64,000 nt of DNA from Spirochaetaceae bacterium (GTDB lineage Bacteria; Spirochaetota; Spirochaetia; Treponematales; Rectinemataceae): contig JANXYQ010000069.1 of assembly GCA_025355995.1 (NCBI GenBank), forward strand, positions 1-64,000, in the 5' to 3' direction. This document shows positions 1-7,915 of this stretch, piece after piece. The position numbers and the translations under genes were made by a program. Every line of letters begins with the position of its first letter. Within the stretch, counting starts at the first letter, position 1. The notes beneath the pieces were generated by a model. It had not been told where the DNA came from. It saw only the letters and a program-made list of their open reading frames with translations, and did not search any database.

Positions 1-1
1 G

Positions 2-385
2 GCGCCGCGGCCTCCCCAGGCCGCCGCCGCCGCGACCGTGGTTCCCGAGACGAAGCCGGCACCTCCCGCCGCCGTCGCCACCGTCAGGGGACCCGCGCCC
101 TCCGGAGCGGCCGAGCCCCCGTCTTCGATACCTCTGCTTAAAAGCCTGACTAAGGGCTCCTTCTACGTGCAGATCGGCGTATACGGCACTAACGATTCGC
201 TGCAATCGGCTATCGGCGGTTTTAAGTCCACCTATCCCTTGGCGGTGGAGAGGCTGACGACCAAGGCCGGCGGCGCCGCCTTCCGCCTGTTCGTCGGTCC
301 CCTGACACGCGACGAGAGCGGCGTCGTACTGATCAAGATCCGATCCCTCGGCTTCAAGGACGCCTACGTCAGGCAGGGTACGTAG
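2..385 (+). CDS. SPOR-domain protein, C-terminal part (5' truncated by window start)
   Basis: The frame is open from base 2, so the true start lies upstream. The visible 127 residues begin with a Pro/Ala-rich low-complexity linker (about 55 residues) followed by a compact domain running from SFYVQIGVYGT to AYVRQGT. That domain has the SPOR pattern: an aromatic VQIG opening strand, an RLFVGPL central strand and a final GF-x-DAYV strand. SPOR domains bind denuded glycan strands of septal peptidoglycan, so the protein is probably an envelope or division protein with its anchor or signal upstream. Its end overlaps the end of the convergent pseudouridine synthase gene by 22 bases. The family call is good; the specific role is unknown. 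Confidence 0.8.
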   Translation, partial: APRPPQAAAAATVVPETKPAPPAAVATVRGPAPSGAAEPPSSIPLLKSLTKGSFYVQIGVYGTNDSLQSAIGGFKSTYPLAVERLTTKAGGAAFRLFVGPLTRDESGVVLIKIRSLGFKDAYVRQGT

Positions 386-1323
386 CCGTAGGGATAACCC
401 CAGCACGGTTCGGATCTCGCGGCGATCGCGAGTCCATCCGCGCCGGGGAACCGGAGCTCGGCGCAGTGCAGGGCCTGGTTGGGAAGCATGAGCCTCGACC
501 AGTCCTCGGCTTCGAGCTTTCCTTTGGCGAATTTCAGGAAATAGCCCTCGTCGAGTCCATACAGCTTATCGCCCACGAGGGGAAAGCCGAGGCCGAGAAG
601 CGTGGCCCTGATTTGATGGGTCCTTCCCGTCACGGGCTTCGCTCGCACGAGGCTGATCGAGCCAGCTCCCGAATCCATGGTCCTGACGAGTTCAAAACCC
701 GTCTCGCAGGACTCGCCCTCGTCGAGGCCGGACGGTCGGGCGCGATCGAAATATCTCCTCTTCTTTCGTATGGCGCTCCCCTCGTCCGTCGCCAAATAGC
801 CGCGCGCAGAGACGTGGCAAGGGAAGGACCCATGCACGAGCGCCAGGTAGGTCTTGTCCAAGAGTCCCGACGCCTGCCTGAGCTGGGCCAGCCGCGCCGA
901 TTCGGGACTCTTGCATACGAGGACGAGCCCGCTCGTCTCCCGGTCTAGGCGCGTCGCGATATGCGCCGCCCCATAGCGCTCCGTCAGGATGAACCATAGG
1001 CTGTTCTTGAAGAAACGGCCGCCCGGGTGGCAGGGCAGGGAGCCGTTCTTTTCGACGATGAGGAAGTCCTCGTCCTCGAAGACAATGCCGATGGAGGAGT
1101 CTACTTCGGGTTCCTCTATTCCGGAAGAATCGAAGCCCACGGAATCGCCTTCGACGAGGGTGCGACTCGCCTCGACGGATTCGTCGTTCACACTGATTCG
1201 GCCCTCGTCGATCTGGCGTTCCCAGCCCTCCCTCCCGAGATAGGTGAAGCGCGAAACGAGGAAATCGATCAGGGTCGATCCCGCCCTGTCCCGGGAAACC
1301 TTCGAGGCAGTCTTCCTATCCAT
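364..1323 (-). CDS. RluA-family pseudouridine synthase
   Basis: A 319-residue protein with an N-terminal S4-like RNA-binding region (about residues 15-60) and a pseudouridine synthase domain. The catalytic segment is ATRLDRETSG with the presumed nucleophile Asp127; the usual RluA signature is HRLDRxTSG, so the residue before RLD is Thr instead of His. A KPVTGRTHQIR segment near residue 230 is the conserved RluA C-terminal motif. The enzyme should isomerise uridine in rRNA or tRNA, but the target site cannot be told from sequence. ATG at 1323 is divergent from the radical SAM gene, with 26 bases between the two starts, so the promoters must overlap or reach into the genes. Confidence 0.88.
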   Translation of the reverse strand: MDRKTASKVSRDRAGSTLIDFLVSRFTYLGREGWERQIDEGRISVNDESVEASRTLVEGDSVGFDSSGIEEPEVDSSIGIVFEDEDFLIVEKNGSLPCHPGGRFFKNSLWFILTERYGAAHIATRLDRETSGLVLVCKSPESARLAQLRQASGLLDKTYLALVHGSFPCHVSARGYLATDEGSAIRKKRRYFDRARPSGLDEGESCETGFELVRTMDSGAGSISLVRAKPVTGRTHQIRATLLGLGFPLVGDKLYGLDEGYFLKFAKGKLEAEDWSRLMLPNQALHCAELRFPGADGLAIAARSEPCWGYPYGYVPCLT

Positions 1324-1349
1324 GCTAAATCGATAATAGTATCGAGGGC

Positions 1350-2864
1350 ATGCTCCTCATCTATCCCCCCGCGGCGCGAAGCTCCGAGCCTCCCCTGGGC
1401 ATCGCGAGACTCGCGGGCTTTCTGCGCGGGCAAGGCGTAGAGCTGCGCTGCCTCGACCTTTGCCTCGAGGGAATCGAGTACCTTCTGGGCTTGGATTCCC
1501 CAGCCTCGGACACGTGGACGCGAGGAGCCCTGCGACGGCGAGCGAGCGCGGCCGCGACCCTGCGCGACCCGGGCAGCTACGGCAACCCCGATCGATACTG
1601 CCGCGCCGTCGGAGACCTCAACCGCTCCCTGCTGGCCTCCTCGGCCGGAGCCCGGGCGGAAGCCTCGCTCGCCGACTACCGGGAAGAGGGGCGCTCCCCG
1701 CTCGTAAAGGCGGACCTCCTCGCGGCCGCCGGCGATTACGCGTGCAACCTGTTCTACCCCCTCTTCGAGCGGCGAATCAGCCCCGAGCTGGGCTCCGCCG
1801 ACGTGACAGTCGGCATATCGATCTGCTATTTGAGCCAGGCCTTGTGCGGCTTCGCCATCGCAGGCTTCATCAAATCGCGGAGACCCGCTGCGCGAGTCAT
1901 CCTCGGGGGAGGCCTCGTCACTTCCTGGATGGAGGGAGGCGCCATTGCCGCGGGCGAGACCTTCGGCGGGCTCTTCGAGGCCCTGCTCTCGGGGCCCGGC
2001 GAGGTGCGCCTCGCTGACATCCTAGGGCTGGAGCGGGCGGACGCTCGCTTCCACCCCGATTTCGACGATTTTCTCGGTCTGGATTATTTCGCCCCCAAGA
2101 GGATACTGCCCTTCAATTTTTCCTGGGGCTGCCCCTGGAAACGCTGCAGCTTCTGCCCTGAAAACGCCGAGGATCTGCCCTATCGCGGTCTGCCCGCGCC
2201 GGAAGCCATCGAAAGCCTTCGAGTCCTGGGGATGAAATACCAGCCCGGTCTATTCCATTTTACCGACAACGAGGTCTCACCCCTTTACCTGCGGGCCCTC
2301 GCGGCGAATCCGCCCGGAGCTCCCTGGTACGGGTTCGCGCGCTTCTCGCGCTGCCTCCTCGATCCCGGCTTCTGCCGGGCCCTCGCCGCCTCCGGCTGCG
2401 TCATGCTGCAGCTCGGGCTAGAGTCGGCCGACCAGGGAGTGCTGGACGCCCTGGGCAAGGGCACGCGGCTCGACGAGATCGCGACGATCCTCGGGAACCT
2501 CGCGGAAGCGTCGATAAGCGCCTACGTCTATGCGCTGTTCGGTACGCCCGCGGAGGACCTCGACGCCGCCCTTAGGACGAGGGATTTCATCGCCGGGCAT
2601 TCCGCCGAGATCGGGTTCCTCAATGTCGCAGTATTCAACCTGCCCGCGTCCGGAAACGAGGCTCGCGAGCTCGAGACGAAAGCCTTCTACGAAGGCGATC
2701 TCTCCCTCTATCTGGATTTCAAGCACCCGAAGGGCTGGGACAGGGCGGCGGTCCGCGACTTCCTCGCCCGGGACTTCGAATCGGTTCCAGAGATCCGCGC
2801 CATCGCGAGGAGGACCCCGCCCGTGTTCACCTCGAGCCACGCTCCCTTCTTCGTCTCGCCTTGA
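1350..2864 (+). CDS. B12-binding-type radical SAM protein
   Basis: A 504-residue protein. It opens with LLIYPPAA and PLGIARLAGFL, the typical start of the B12-binding domain in radical SAM methylase-like enzymes, and an ILGGGLVTSW strand follows later in that domain. The 4Fe-4S ligands are Cys261, Cys266 and Cys269 (GCPWKRCSFC), spaced CX4CX2C as in one branch of B12-associated radical SAM proteins rather than the usual CX3CX2C. After this come a HFTDNEVS strand, a MLQLGLES motif and a YALFGTPAEDL strand, all normal for the radical SAM barrel. The substrate is unknown, and neighbours give no hint. A GATAAT box at 1332-1337 lies 12 bases before the ATG, so the leader may be very short. Confidence 0.8.
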   Translation: MLLIYPPAARSSEPPLGIARLAGFLRGQGVELRCLDLCLEGIEYLLGLDSPASDTWTRGALRRRASAAATLRDPGSYGNPDRYCRAVGDLNRSLLASSAGARAEASLADYREEGRSPLVKADLLAAAGDYACNLFYPLFERRISPELGSADVTVGISICYLSQALCGFAIAGFIKSRRPAARVILGGGLVTSWMEGGAIAAGETFGGLFEALLSGPGEVRLADILGLERADARFHPDFDDFLGLDYFAPKRILPFNFSWGCPWKRCSFCPENAEDLPYRGLPAPEAIESLRVLGMKYQPGLFHFTDNEVSPLYLRALAANPPGAPWYGFARFSRCLLDPGFCRALAASGCVMLQLGLESADQGVLDALGKGTRLDEIATILGNLAEASISAYVYALFGTPAEDLDAALRTRDFIAGHSAEIGFLNVAVFNLPASGNEARELETKAFYEGDLSLYLDFKHPKGWDRAAVRDFLARDFESVPEIRAIARRTPPVFTSSHAPFFVSP

Positions 2865-2888
2865 CAGGCCGAACCCCGGGGCTAGAAT
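2861..2888 (+). promoter_or_regulatory. Sigma-70 promoter for the iron alcohol dehydrogenase locus
   Basis: A perfect TTGACA at 2861-2866, a 16-base spacer and TAGAAT (5 of 6) at 2883-2888. The -35 box contains the TGA stop of the preceding gene. Predicted transcription start is near 2895, fourteen bases before the ATG at 2909, with a GAGGGGGAG ribosome binding site between. Confidence 0.65.
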
Positions 2889-2908
2889 TAATCCCCGAGG
2901 GGGAGCGC

Positions 2909-4055
2909 ATGGATTTGGTGAAATTCATCGCTCCCGAGTTCGTCTTCGGCTCGGGCGCGCGGAGCCTCGCGGGACGCTATCTTAAAAAACCTGGGCGCGA
3001 GGCGTGTGCTGGTCGTGAGCGATCGCATCCTCAAGGGCATAGGCTGAGTCGACGAGATTTGCGCCAGCCTCGATGACGAGGGCATCTCCTTCGTGCCCTT
3101 CCTCGACGTGCATCCCAATCCCAGGGATCTCGATTCCGAAAGGGGCGCCGATCTCTACGAATCCCAGGCCTGCGACGCGATTCTCTCCATCGGGGGCGGC
3201 AGCCCCACGGATTGCGCGAAAGGGATAGGGATACTATCCGCGAACCCTCGCCCCCTCGGGTCCTACGAGGGGATAGACAGGATTCCCAAACCCGGACCTC
3301 CCTTGGTGTGCGTACCGAGCACCTCGGGCGCGTCGGCTGACGTATCTCAATTCGCCATAATCCGCGAGATGGAAAGCAAGCGGAAGATGGCGATCGTCTC
3401 GCGAATGCTGGTCCCGGATATCGCCCTTATCGATCCCGAGATAACCGTCACGATGGGACCGGAGCTTACCGCCGCCTCGGGCGTAGACGCCCTCGTCCAT
3501 GCCCTCGAGGCCTACGCCTCGAACGCGTCCTCTCCCATCACGGACATCCATGCGGTCGAGGCTATGAAGATCATCCCCTGCGCCTTACCCCGCACGGTTT
3601 CGTCGCCCCGCGACGCCGAGGCGCGCCGCCTCATGTCCCGCGCCAGCCTCGAGGCTGGGCTCGCCTTCTCCAACGCGATATTGGGCGCCGTCCACGCGAT
3701 GGCCCACGCGGTGGGAGGACTCCGCGATTCCCCGCACGGGGAATGCAACGCAATCCTCCTCCCCGAAGTCATCAAGATCAATTTCCCAGCGGCGGAGGGC
3801 AAATACCGAGAGGCGGCGAGGTTCATCGGCATCTCGGGACTCACGGGCGACGGGGCCGACAGGGAGCGGATCGCGGAGGGCCTGGCCGCGCTCACGTCGA
3901 GCCTGCCCCTGCCGAGGCGTCTATCCGACCTCGACGTAAGGCCGGAGGACATCCCGGGCCTCGTCGACCTGGCGCTCGCGGATCCCTGCATGCTTACCAA
4001 CCCGATGAGACTGGGACGAGCCGAGGTCGAAGGGATATATGGACGATGCCTCTAG
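2909..4055 (+). pseudogene. Iron-containing alcohol dehydrogenase, disrupted by a frameshift and an in-frame TGA
   Basis: Translation from ATG 2909 gives a normal Fe-ADH start (LVKFIAPEFVFGSGA) but the frame is lost at a run of six A at 2984-2989. Removing one A restores RRVLVVSDRILKGIG, which then meets TGA at 3045-3047 before VDEI continues; family members commonly have Trp or Leu there. From 3048 the frame is open to 4055 and looks intact: GGGSPTDCAKG nucleotide-binding loop, and the iron-ligand segments DALVHALEAY, HAMAHAVGG and PHGECNA. The repaired protein would be about 381 residues, the usual family length. Two lesions within 64 bases mean either a young pseudogene or local sequence errors. 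The end overlaps the next gene by 17 bases. Confidence 0.82.
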
Positions 4056-5139
4056 GGACGGCGATTCGATACGTGAGCTTCTGCTCGGCATGGGCGGCTC
4101 CTCGATGCGCAAGAGCTACTACCCGGAGCTGCGAGGGAAGCTGGACGACCTCGAGCTTTTCAGGGAGCTCGTGGAGAGGTCATCCGACGCGATCTTCCTA
4201 TTCGCCATTCCCGCGTATTCCATGCTCTTCGCCAACCGCGCCGCGCGGGAGGCCTTTCGCATAAGCGCCGAGGCGGGCCGAAGTCTCCGGATCCAGGACG
4301 TCTTCCCGGCTTCGTCGTCCTCGGAATTCGCCCGCGGGCTCGAGGCCGCGGAGGCTGCCGGCGACTGCGCTCCTTTTATCGAGAGGCGGAATTCCGATGG
4401 AAGCGAGCGGCGCTACGAACTCGTGATAAACAGGGTGTCGGCATCGGGCGGCCTTTTCGGGATCGCGATCGCGAGGGATTCGACGGAGCGGATCCTGTTG
4501 CAGGAAAAGATCGCGAGCGATCTCCTCGAGAAGGAGTCCATGCTCCGCGAGATTCACCATAGGGTCAAGAACAATTTCCAGTTGATGAAAAGCATGCTCG
4601 CCCTCCAGTCCTCCTCGATCGACGATGACCGGGCGAGAATCCCGCTGATCGAGGCGCAAAACAGGATCATGTCCATGGCGAGCATACACGAGCGGCTCTA
4701 CGAGAGCCCTGACCTCGCTCGCGTCGGAGCGCGCGAGTATTTCGAGGATCTCGTCTCCTCAATCCGGGCGAACTTCGACGGGGTGCTGCCCTCCTTCCGG
4801 GTGAGCGTCGCCTGCGATGAGATAGCCCTTTCCCTGGAAATGGCCCTGCCCTGCGGCCTCATAGCGAACGAGCTCGTGAGCAACTGCTTCAGGCACGCCT
4901 TTCCCCCCGGGATCTTCGCGGGCGCTCCCGCGATCGCGGTCGCGATCCGGTCGATCGGGGAGGGCTGGGCCGAGCTCGCCGTTTCCGACAACGGAATCGG
5001 GATCGGAGCGGAACAGCTCGCGGGCGAGGCTTCGACGGTGGGATTCACCCTCATCAGGGCGCTGATAGCCCAGATCCACGGCGAAGTGTCATGGCTCGGG
5101 GGTGGGGGCACCGTCGCGAGCGTCCGTTTCCCCCTGTAG
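4039..5139 (+). CDS. PAS sensor histidine kinase of the HisKA_2 type
   Basis: A 366-residue soluble kinase with no membrane segment. Residues about 35-150 form a PAS-like sensor (SDAIFLFAIPAYSMLFANRAA). The dimerisation and phosphoacceptor region reads REIHHRVKNNFQ with the likely phosphohistidine at 173 or 174. The ATPase domain has an N-box variant (ANELVSNCFRHAF) and a G1 box (VSDNGIGIG). HisKA_2 kinases usually pair with a separate response regulator, and none is adjacent, so the partner is elsewhere. ATG 4039 lies inside the end of the dehydrogenase gene, suggesting co-transcription. Its 3' end overlaps the convergent CapA-like gene by 51 bases, an unusually long overlap. Confidence 0.85.
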   Translation: MDDASRDGDSIRELLLGMGGSSMRKSYYPELRGKLDDLELFRELVERSSDAIFLFAIPAYSMLFANRAAREAFRISAEAGRSLRIQDVFPASSSSEFARGLEAAEAAGDCAPFIERRNSDGSERRYELVINRVSASGGLFGIAIARDSTERILLQEKIASDLLEKESMLREIHHRVKNNFQLMKSMLALQSSSIDDDRARIPLIEAQNRIMSMASIHERLYESPDLARVGAREYFEDLVSSIRANFDGVLPSFRVSVACDEIALSLEMALPCGLIANELVSNCFRHAFPPGIFAGAPAIAVAIRSIGEGWAELAVSDNGIGIGAEQLAGEASTVGFTLIRALIAQIHGEVSWLGGGGTVASVRFPL

Positions 5140-6636
5140 CGAGGGTTCCCGCAATTCGGCGCAAAGCCTCGAAAATCGAGCCTCGGCTCCCGCCTGGTCC
5201 GGGTCGACGGCGGTGAAATAATAGCCGACGACGATGGGATGTATCATTAGGCCGCGCACTCTCCCGCGATAGACGAGGAAATCGAGGACCGCGCCGTTCA
5301 AGGCCGCGGCAGGCTCCGCCTCGCCCGTGAAGAGGAAATTGCCCAGGCTGTACGCGATGAGCGAGCCCGACTTGGCTTCGCAGCCCTGCAGGAGGTGGGG
5401 ATGGCTGCCCGCGACGAGGGCGGCCCCCGCGGCCACGAAGCGAGCGTAGAGCCCCCGCGCCGCCGAGCTCGGCGCCTCGACGTACTCCGACCCGCCGTGC
5501 GCGAGCACGACGACAGTGGCTCCCGAGTCCGCCGCCGATCGGACAGACGCGATCGCCGAAGCCTCGTCGGTGCAGGCGCCGGCCCTGTCCGGGCCCGCCG
5601 CCGCCTCCGCCGAGGTGAAGCCGAGCCGCTCGTTCGGGTAAAAGGCGAAGCCGACGAAGGCCAGGCGCTCCCTTCGACCCGCGACGATGAAGCGAGCGGC
5701 GGCCGCGGCGGCGAGGTCCCTGCCCGCTCCGACCATGGGCAGCCGGGCTTTCTCGAGGTCCGCCAATGTGTCATCGAAGGCGTCGGCGCCGAAGTCGAAG
5801 CAGTGGTTGTTGCCGAAGAGGAGTAGGTCGAAGCCCGCCTCCTTCAAGGACTCGGCGCTGCCGGGCGGCATGCGGAACAGGTAGCGCTTGCGCGGGTTGG
5901 GGTATCCTCGCGCGGAGATCGGCGCTTCCATGTTGGCGATCGCGATATCCGGAGCGCGGAGGAAGCCCATGACCCCGTCTCGAAGGAGGGCAACCAGCCC
6001 CCGCTCTCCGTCGACGATGAGCGGCCATTGATATTCCCCGACCTGGATATCCCCGGCGGCCGCGAGCTCGACCGGATAGGGATCGCCCATCGAGGCCTCG
6101 GCGGCAGCCTCCAGCATCCACTTCGCCAAGGACCGGGGCGGGGACGAGCGGCCATCGAGCGACCGCGCCGAGAGGGCTAGCCTTCGGGCGAAGGGATAAC
6201 CGGGTTTTCCCGGCCAGACGCCATTTACCGCGAGCGCGCGGCGGGGGAGGGCGATGTCCTCGAGGGGGCTCAGGCCGAGGGCCTCGGCCTGCCCGGCGCT
6301 AACCGAATATAGGTTCTCGCCGATATCCGCGGAGGCGGCGAGATACAGGGATCCGCAGGCCTCGGCGCCGCGCGGAAGTGCGGCGCCGAGCGGCGAGGCG
6401 GTTAGGGCCAGCGCGACTGCCCGGGGAGGCGCCGCTTCGGAATTCCCGACCGCGCCCGCTAGCTCCCAGCCTTGGGGGAGGGGGCTGGCGGCAAGGATGG
6501 CCTCGAGTCTCGGCATGAGCCCGGCCTCGGCCTCGAGGGAGACGATGCCTCCGGGATCCGCGGCGCAACCGGAGAGGCAGGCAGCGAGCGCGACGAGGAG
6601 GGCGGCGACCGAGCGGCGCGATGCCTTCGGATTCAT
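5089..6636 (-). CDS. CapA/PGA_cap-type metallophosphoesterase-like lipoprotein
   Basis: A 515-residue protein starting at ATG 6636, which overlaps the stop of the MFS gene as ATGA. The N-terminus is a lipoprotein signal (Arg-rich start, hydrophobic stretch, lipobox LSGC with Cys26). The second half has the PGA_cap fold motifs: AAAGDIQVG, IANMEAPIS, LLLFGNNHCFDFG, VVLAHGGSEY, GSHPHLLQG and SLGNFLF. The first third looks like a degenerate solute-binding region and was not assigned. CapA-like proteins act in capsule or poly-gamma-glutamate handling, but no other capsule genes are nearby. Coupling to an MFS transporter suggests a shared, unknown envelope role. Confidence 0.82.
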   Translation of the reverse strand: MNPKASRRSVAALLVALAACLSGCAADPGGIVSLEAEAGLMPRLEAILAASPLPQGWELAGAVGNSEAAPPRAVALALTASPLGAALPRGAEACGSLYLAASADIGENLYSVSAGQAEALGLSPLEDIALPRRALAVNGVWPGKPGYPFARRLALSARSLDGRSSPPRSLAKWMLEAAAEASMGDPYPVELAAAGDIQVGEYQWPLIVDGERGLVALLRDGVMGFLRAPDIAIANMEAPISARGYPNPRKRYLFRMPPGSAESLKEAGFDLLLFGNNHCFDFGADAFDDTLADLEKARLPMVGAGRDLAAAAAARFIVAGRRERLAFVGFAFYPNERLGFTSAEAAAGPDRAGACTDEASAIASVRSAADSGATVVVLAHGGSEYVEAPSSAARGLYARFVAAGAALVAGSHPHLLQGCEAKSGSLIAYSLGNFLFTGEAEPAAALNGAVLDFLVYRGRVRGLMIHPIVVGYYFTAVDPDQAGAEARFSRLCAELREPSLQGETDARDGAPTPEP

Positions 6637-7823
6637 CGCTTCCTCGAAAGGGCTACCTGAGGGAGCATCAGCGCGAGCGTAAGGGCGGCGCCTAAAACGA
6701 ATACCATCGGCCAGGATATTCCTTGATAGGCCGCGCCTCCCCCTATCGAGCCCAGGATCTGTCCCGCGGTCAGGACCGCCTCGTGGACGCTCATCATCTT
6801 GTCGCGATCCAGGGCTCCCGAGGCGCCGTAGAACAGCGAGAGGGAGTAGCAGAAAGCCTGGGCTACGCCGAGGGCGACCAGGGCGGCGAGTATCGGCGCG
6901 GGCTTTCCCGCCAGGGCGAAGCAGAGGTCGAGAAGCGCGACGACGGCCAGCGAAAGGGGCAACAGAAAGGGCTTGAATTGCCAGAAGCGGAGCCGCCCGA
7001 TTATCCAGAACGCCGCGGCCATCGCGCCTGCCCTCACGAGCAGGAAGAGCCCTATCGCGGATTCGCTCATCGCGAGCTCGTCCTTCGCATAGAGCGGGAA
7101 GATGTTGTTGAGCACCGAGTACAGGACGTAGACCGCGAATAGCCCGATCCACGCGGGGTAGCGGAGGCCGGAGGACCTGTCGAGGGAGAGCGAGGCCGGA
7201 GCGGCCCCCGGGCTCGGCTCCGTCGAGGGCTTAGGCGCCGGGGCGAGGCGGCTGGAGGCGAGCATGAAGGCGCCGGTCGCGGCGAAGACGGCCGCGCCGA
7301 CGTAGCTGGGCAGGGCGCCCCCGAGGCCGCGCGCCCTGCCCAGCTCCGAGAGCGCTCCCGCGACGTAGGGTGCGAGAGTCATCCCTAGGCTCCAGGAGAG
7401 GCTGTAGCTGCCGGATGCGCGGGAGAGCGCCTGTCCCTCGAGGCCGGACGCGAGCCAGCCCATGAGCCGGGGCCAGACGAGCGCGCAGGCGAGTCCGTAG
7501 AGGGTATAGGCCGCGAAGGCCATCGGGAGGGAGGGCAGCAGGAATTGGCAGGCCACGAGGGCGGCCGAAGTCAGGCACATGACGACGGTCGAGACCGAGG
7601 CGTCGATGAGTCGCGAGAGGGGCCTGAAGGCGACGCAGCCCGCGAAATAGGCGGCGGCCCACAGCGCGGTGAACCACCCCACCGTCGCCGGCCCGGCCCC
7701 GTAGTCGACTTTGATCAGGAAGAGCATGCCGAGGTTGACGATCCCGATGGCCAACGAGACCGCGAAGGCGCAGGGGATGATACGGACGAGCCTTCTATCG
7801 GGCAGGGAAGCGGCGGTATTCAC
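6633..7823 (-). CDS. Major facilitator superfamily transporter
   Basis: A hydrophobic protein with about twelve predicted membrane segments starting at IIPCAFAVSLAIGIVN. The loop after the second segment (RPLSRLIDASV) matches the MFS signature region, and a long polar central loop (about residues 180-215 from this start) separates the two halves. No substrate-specific motif was recognised. I chose GTG 7823 because a minus-strand TTGACC-18-TAGGCT element sits just upstream, placing the predicted transcription start about two bases before it; ATG 7868 and ATG 7883 in the same frame are alternatives that would add a polar tail. The stop overlaps the CapA-like start by four bases, so the pair is translationally coupled. 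Confidence 0.8.
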   Translation of the reverse strand: MNTAASLPDRRLVRIIPCAFAVSLAIGIVNLGMLFLIKVDYGAGPATVGWFTALWAAAYFAGCVAFRPLSRLIDASVSTVVMCLTSAALVACQFLLPSLPMAFAAYTLYGLACALVWPRLMGWLASGLEGQALSRASGSYSLSWSLGMTLAPYVAGALSELGRARGLGGALPSYVGAAVFAATGAFMLASSRLAPAPKPSTEPSPGAAPASLSLDRSSGLRYPAWIGLFAVYVLYSVLNNIFPLYAKDELAMSESAIGLFLLVRAGAMAAAFWIIGRLRFWQFKPFLLPLSLAVVALLDLCFALAGKPAPILAALVALGVAQAFCYSLSLFYGASGALDRDKMMSVHEAVLTAGQILGSIGGGAAYQGISWPMVFVLGAALTLALMLPQVALSRKR

Positions 7824-7831
7824 TGGAGCCG

Positions 7832-7861
7832 AGCCTAGAGGAAAAAGGCCGGAGGGGTCAA
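7832..7861 (-). promoter_or_regulatory. Candidate promoter for the MFS-CapA operon
   Basis: On the minus strand TTGACC (7861-7856), an 18-base spacer and TAGGCT (7837-7832). The -10 match is weak (3 of 6). If real, transcription starts near 7825, inside the longer possible reading frames of the transporter. Confidence 0.35.
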
Positions 7862-7876
7862 TCGGCATCCTCCAGT

Positions 7877-7906
7877 TTGACATCGCCGAGCGCCTCGGCG
7901 TACTAT
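7877..7906 (+). promoter_or_regulatory. Promoter for ligA, predicting a leaderless transcript
   Basis: TTGACA at 7877-7882, 18-base spacer, TACTAT (4 of 6) at 7901-7906. The ligA ATG begins at 7916, so the expected start is about three bases before it. No Shine-Dalgarno sequence is present between. Confidence 0.5.
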
Positions 7907-7915
7907 ATCCGGGCC

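Noticed and set aside
2984-3047. Programmed frameshift or recoding (slippery A run, TGA as Trp or selenocysteine) in the alcohol dehydrogenase
   Set aside because: The needed shift is +1, whereas A-AAA-AAC sites work in the -1 direction, and TGA is used as an ordinary stop by many genes here. Two separate recoding events in 64 bases are unlikely, and no selenocysteine element was seen.
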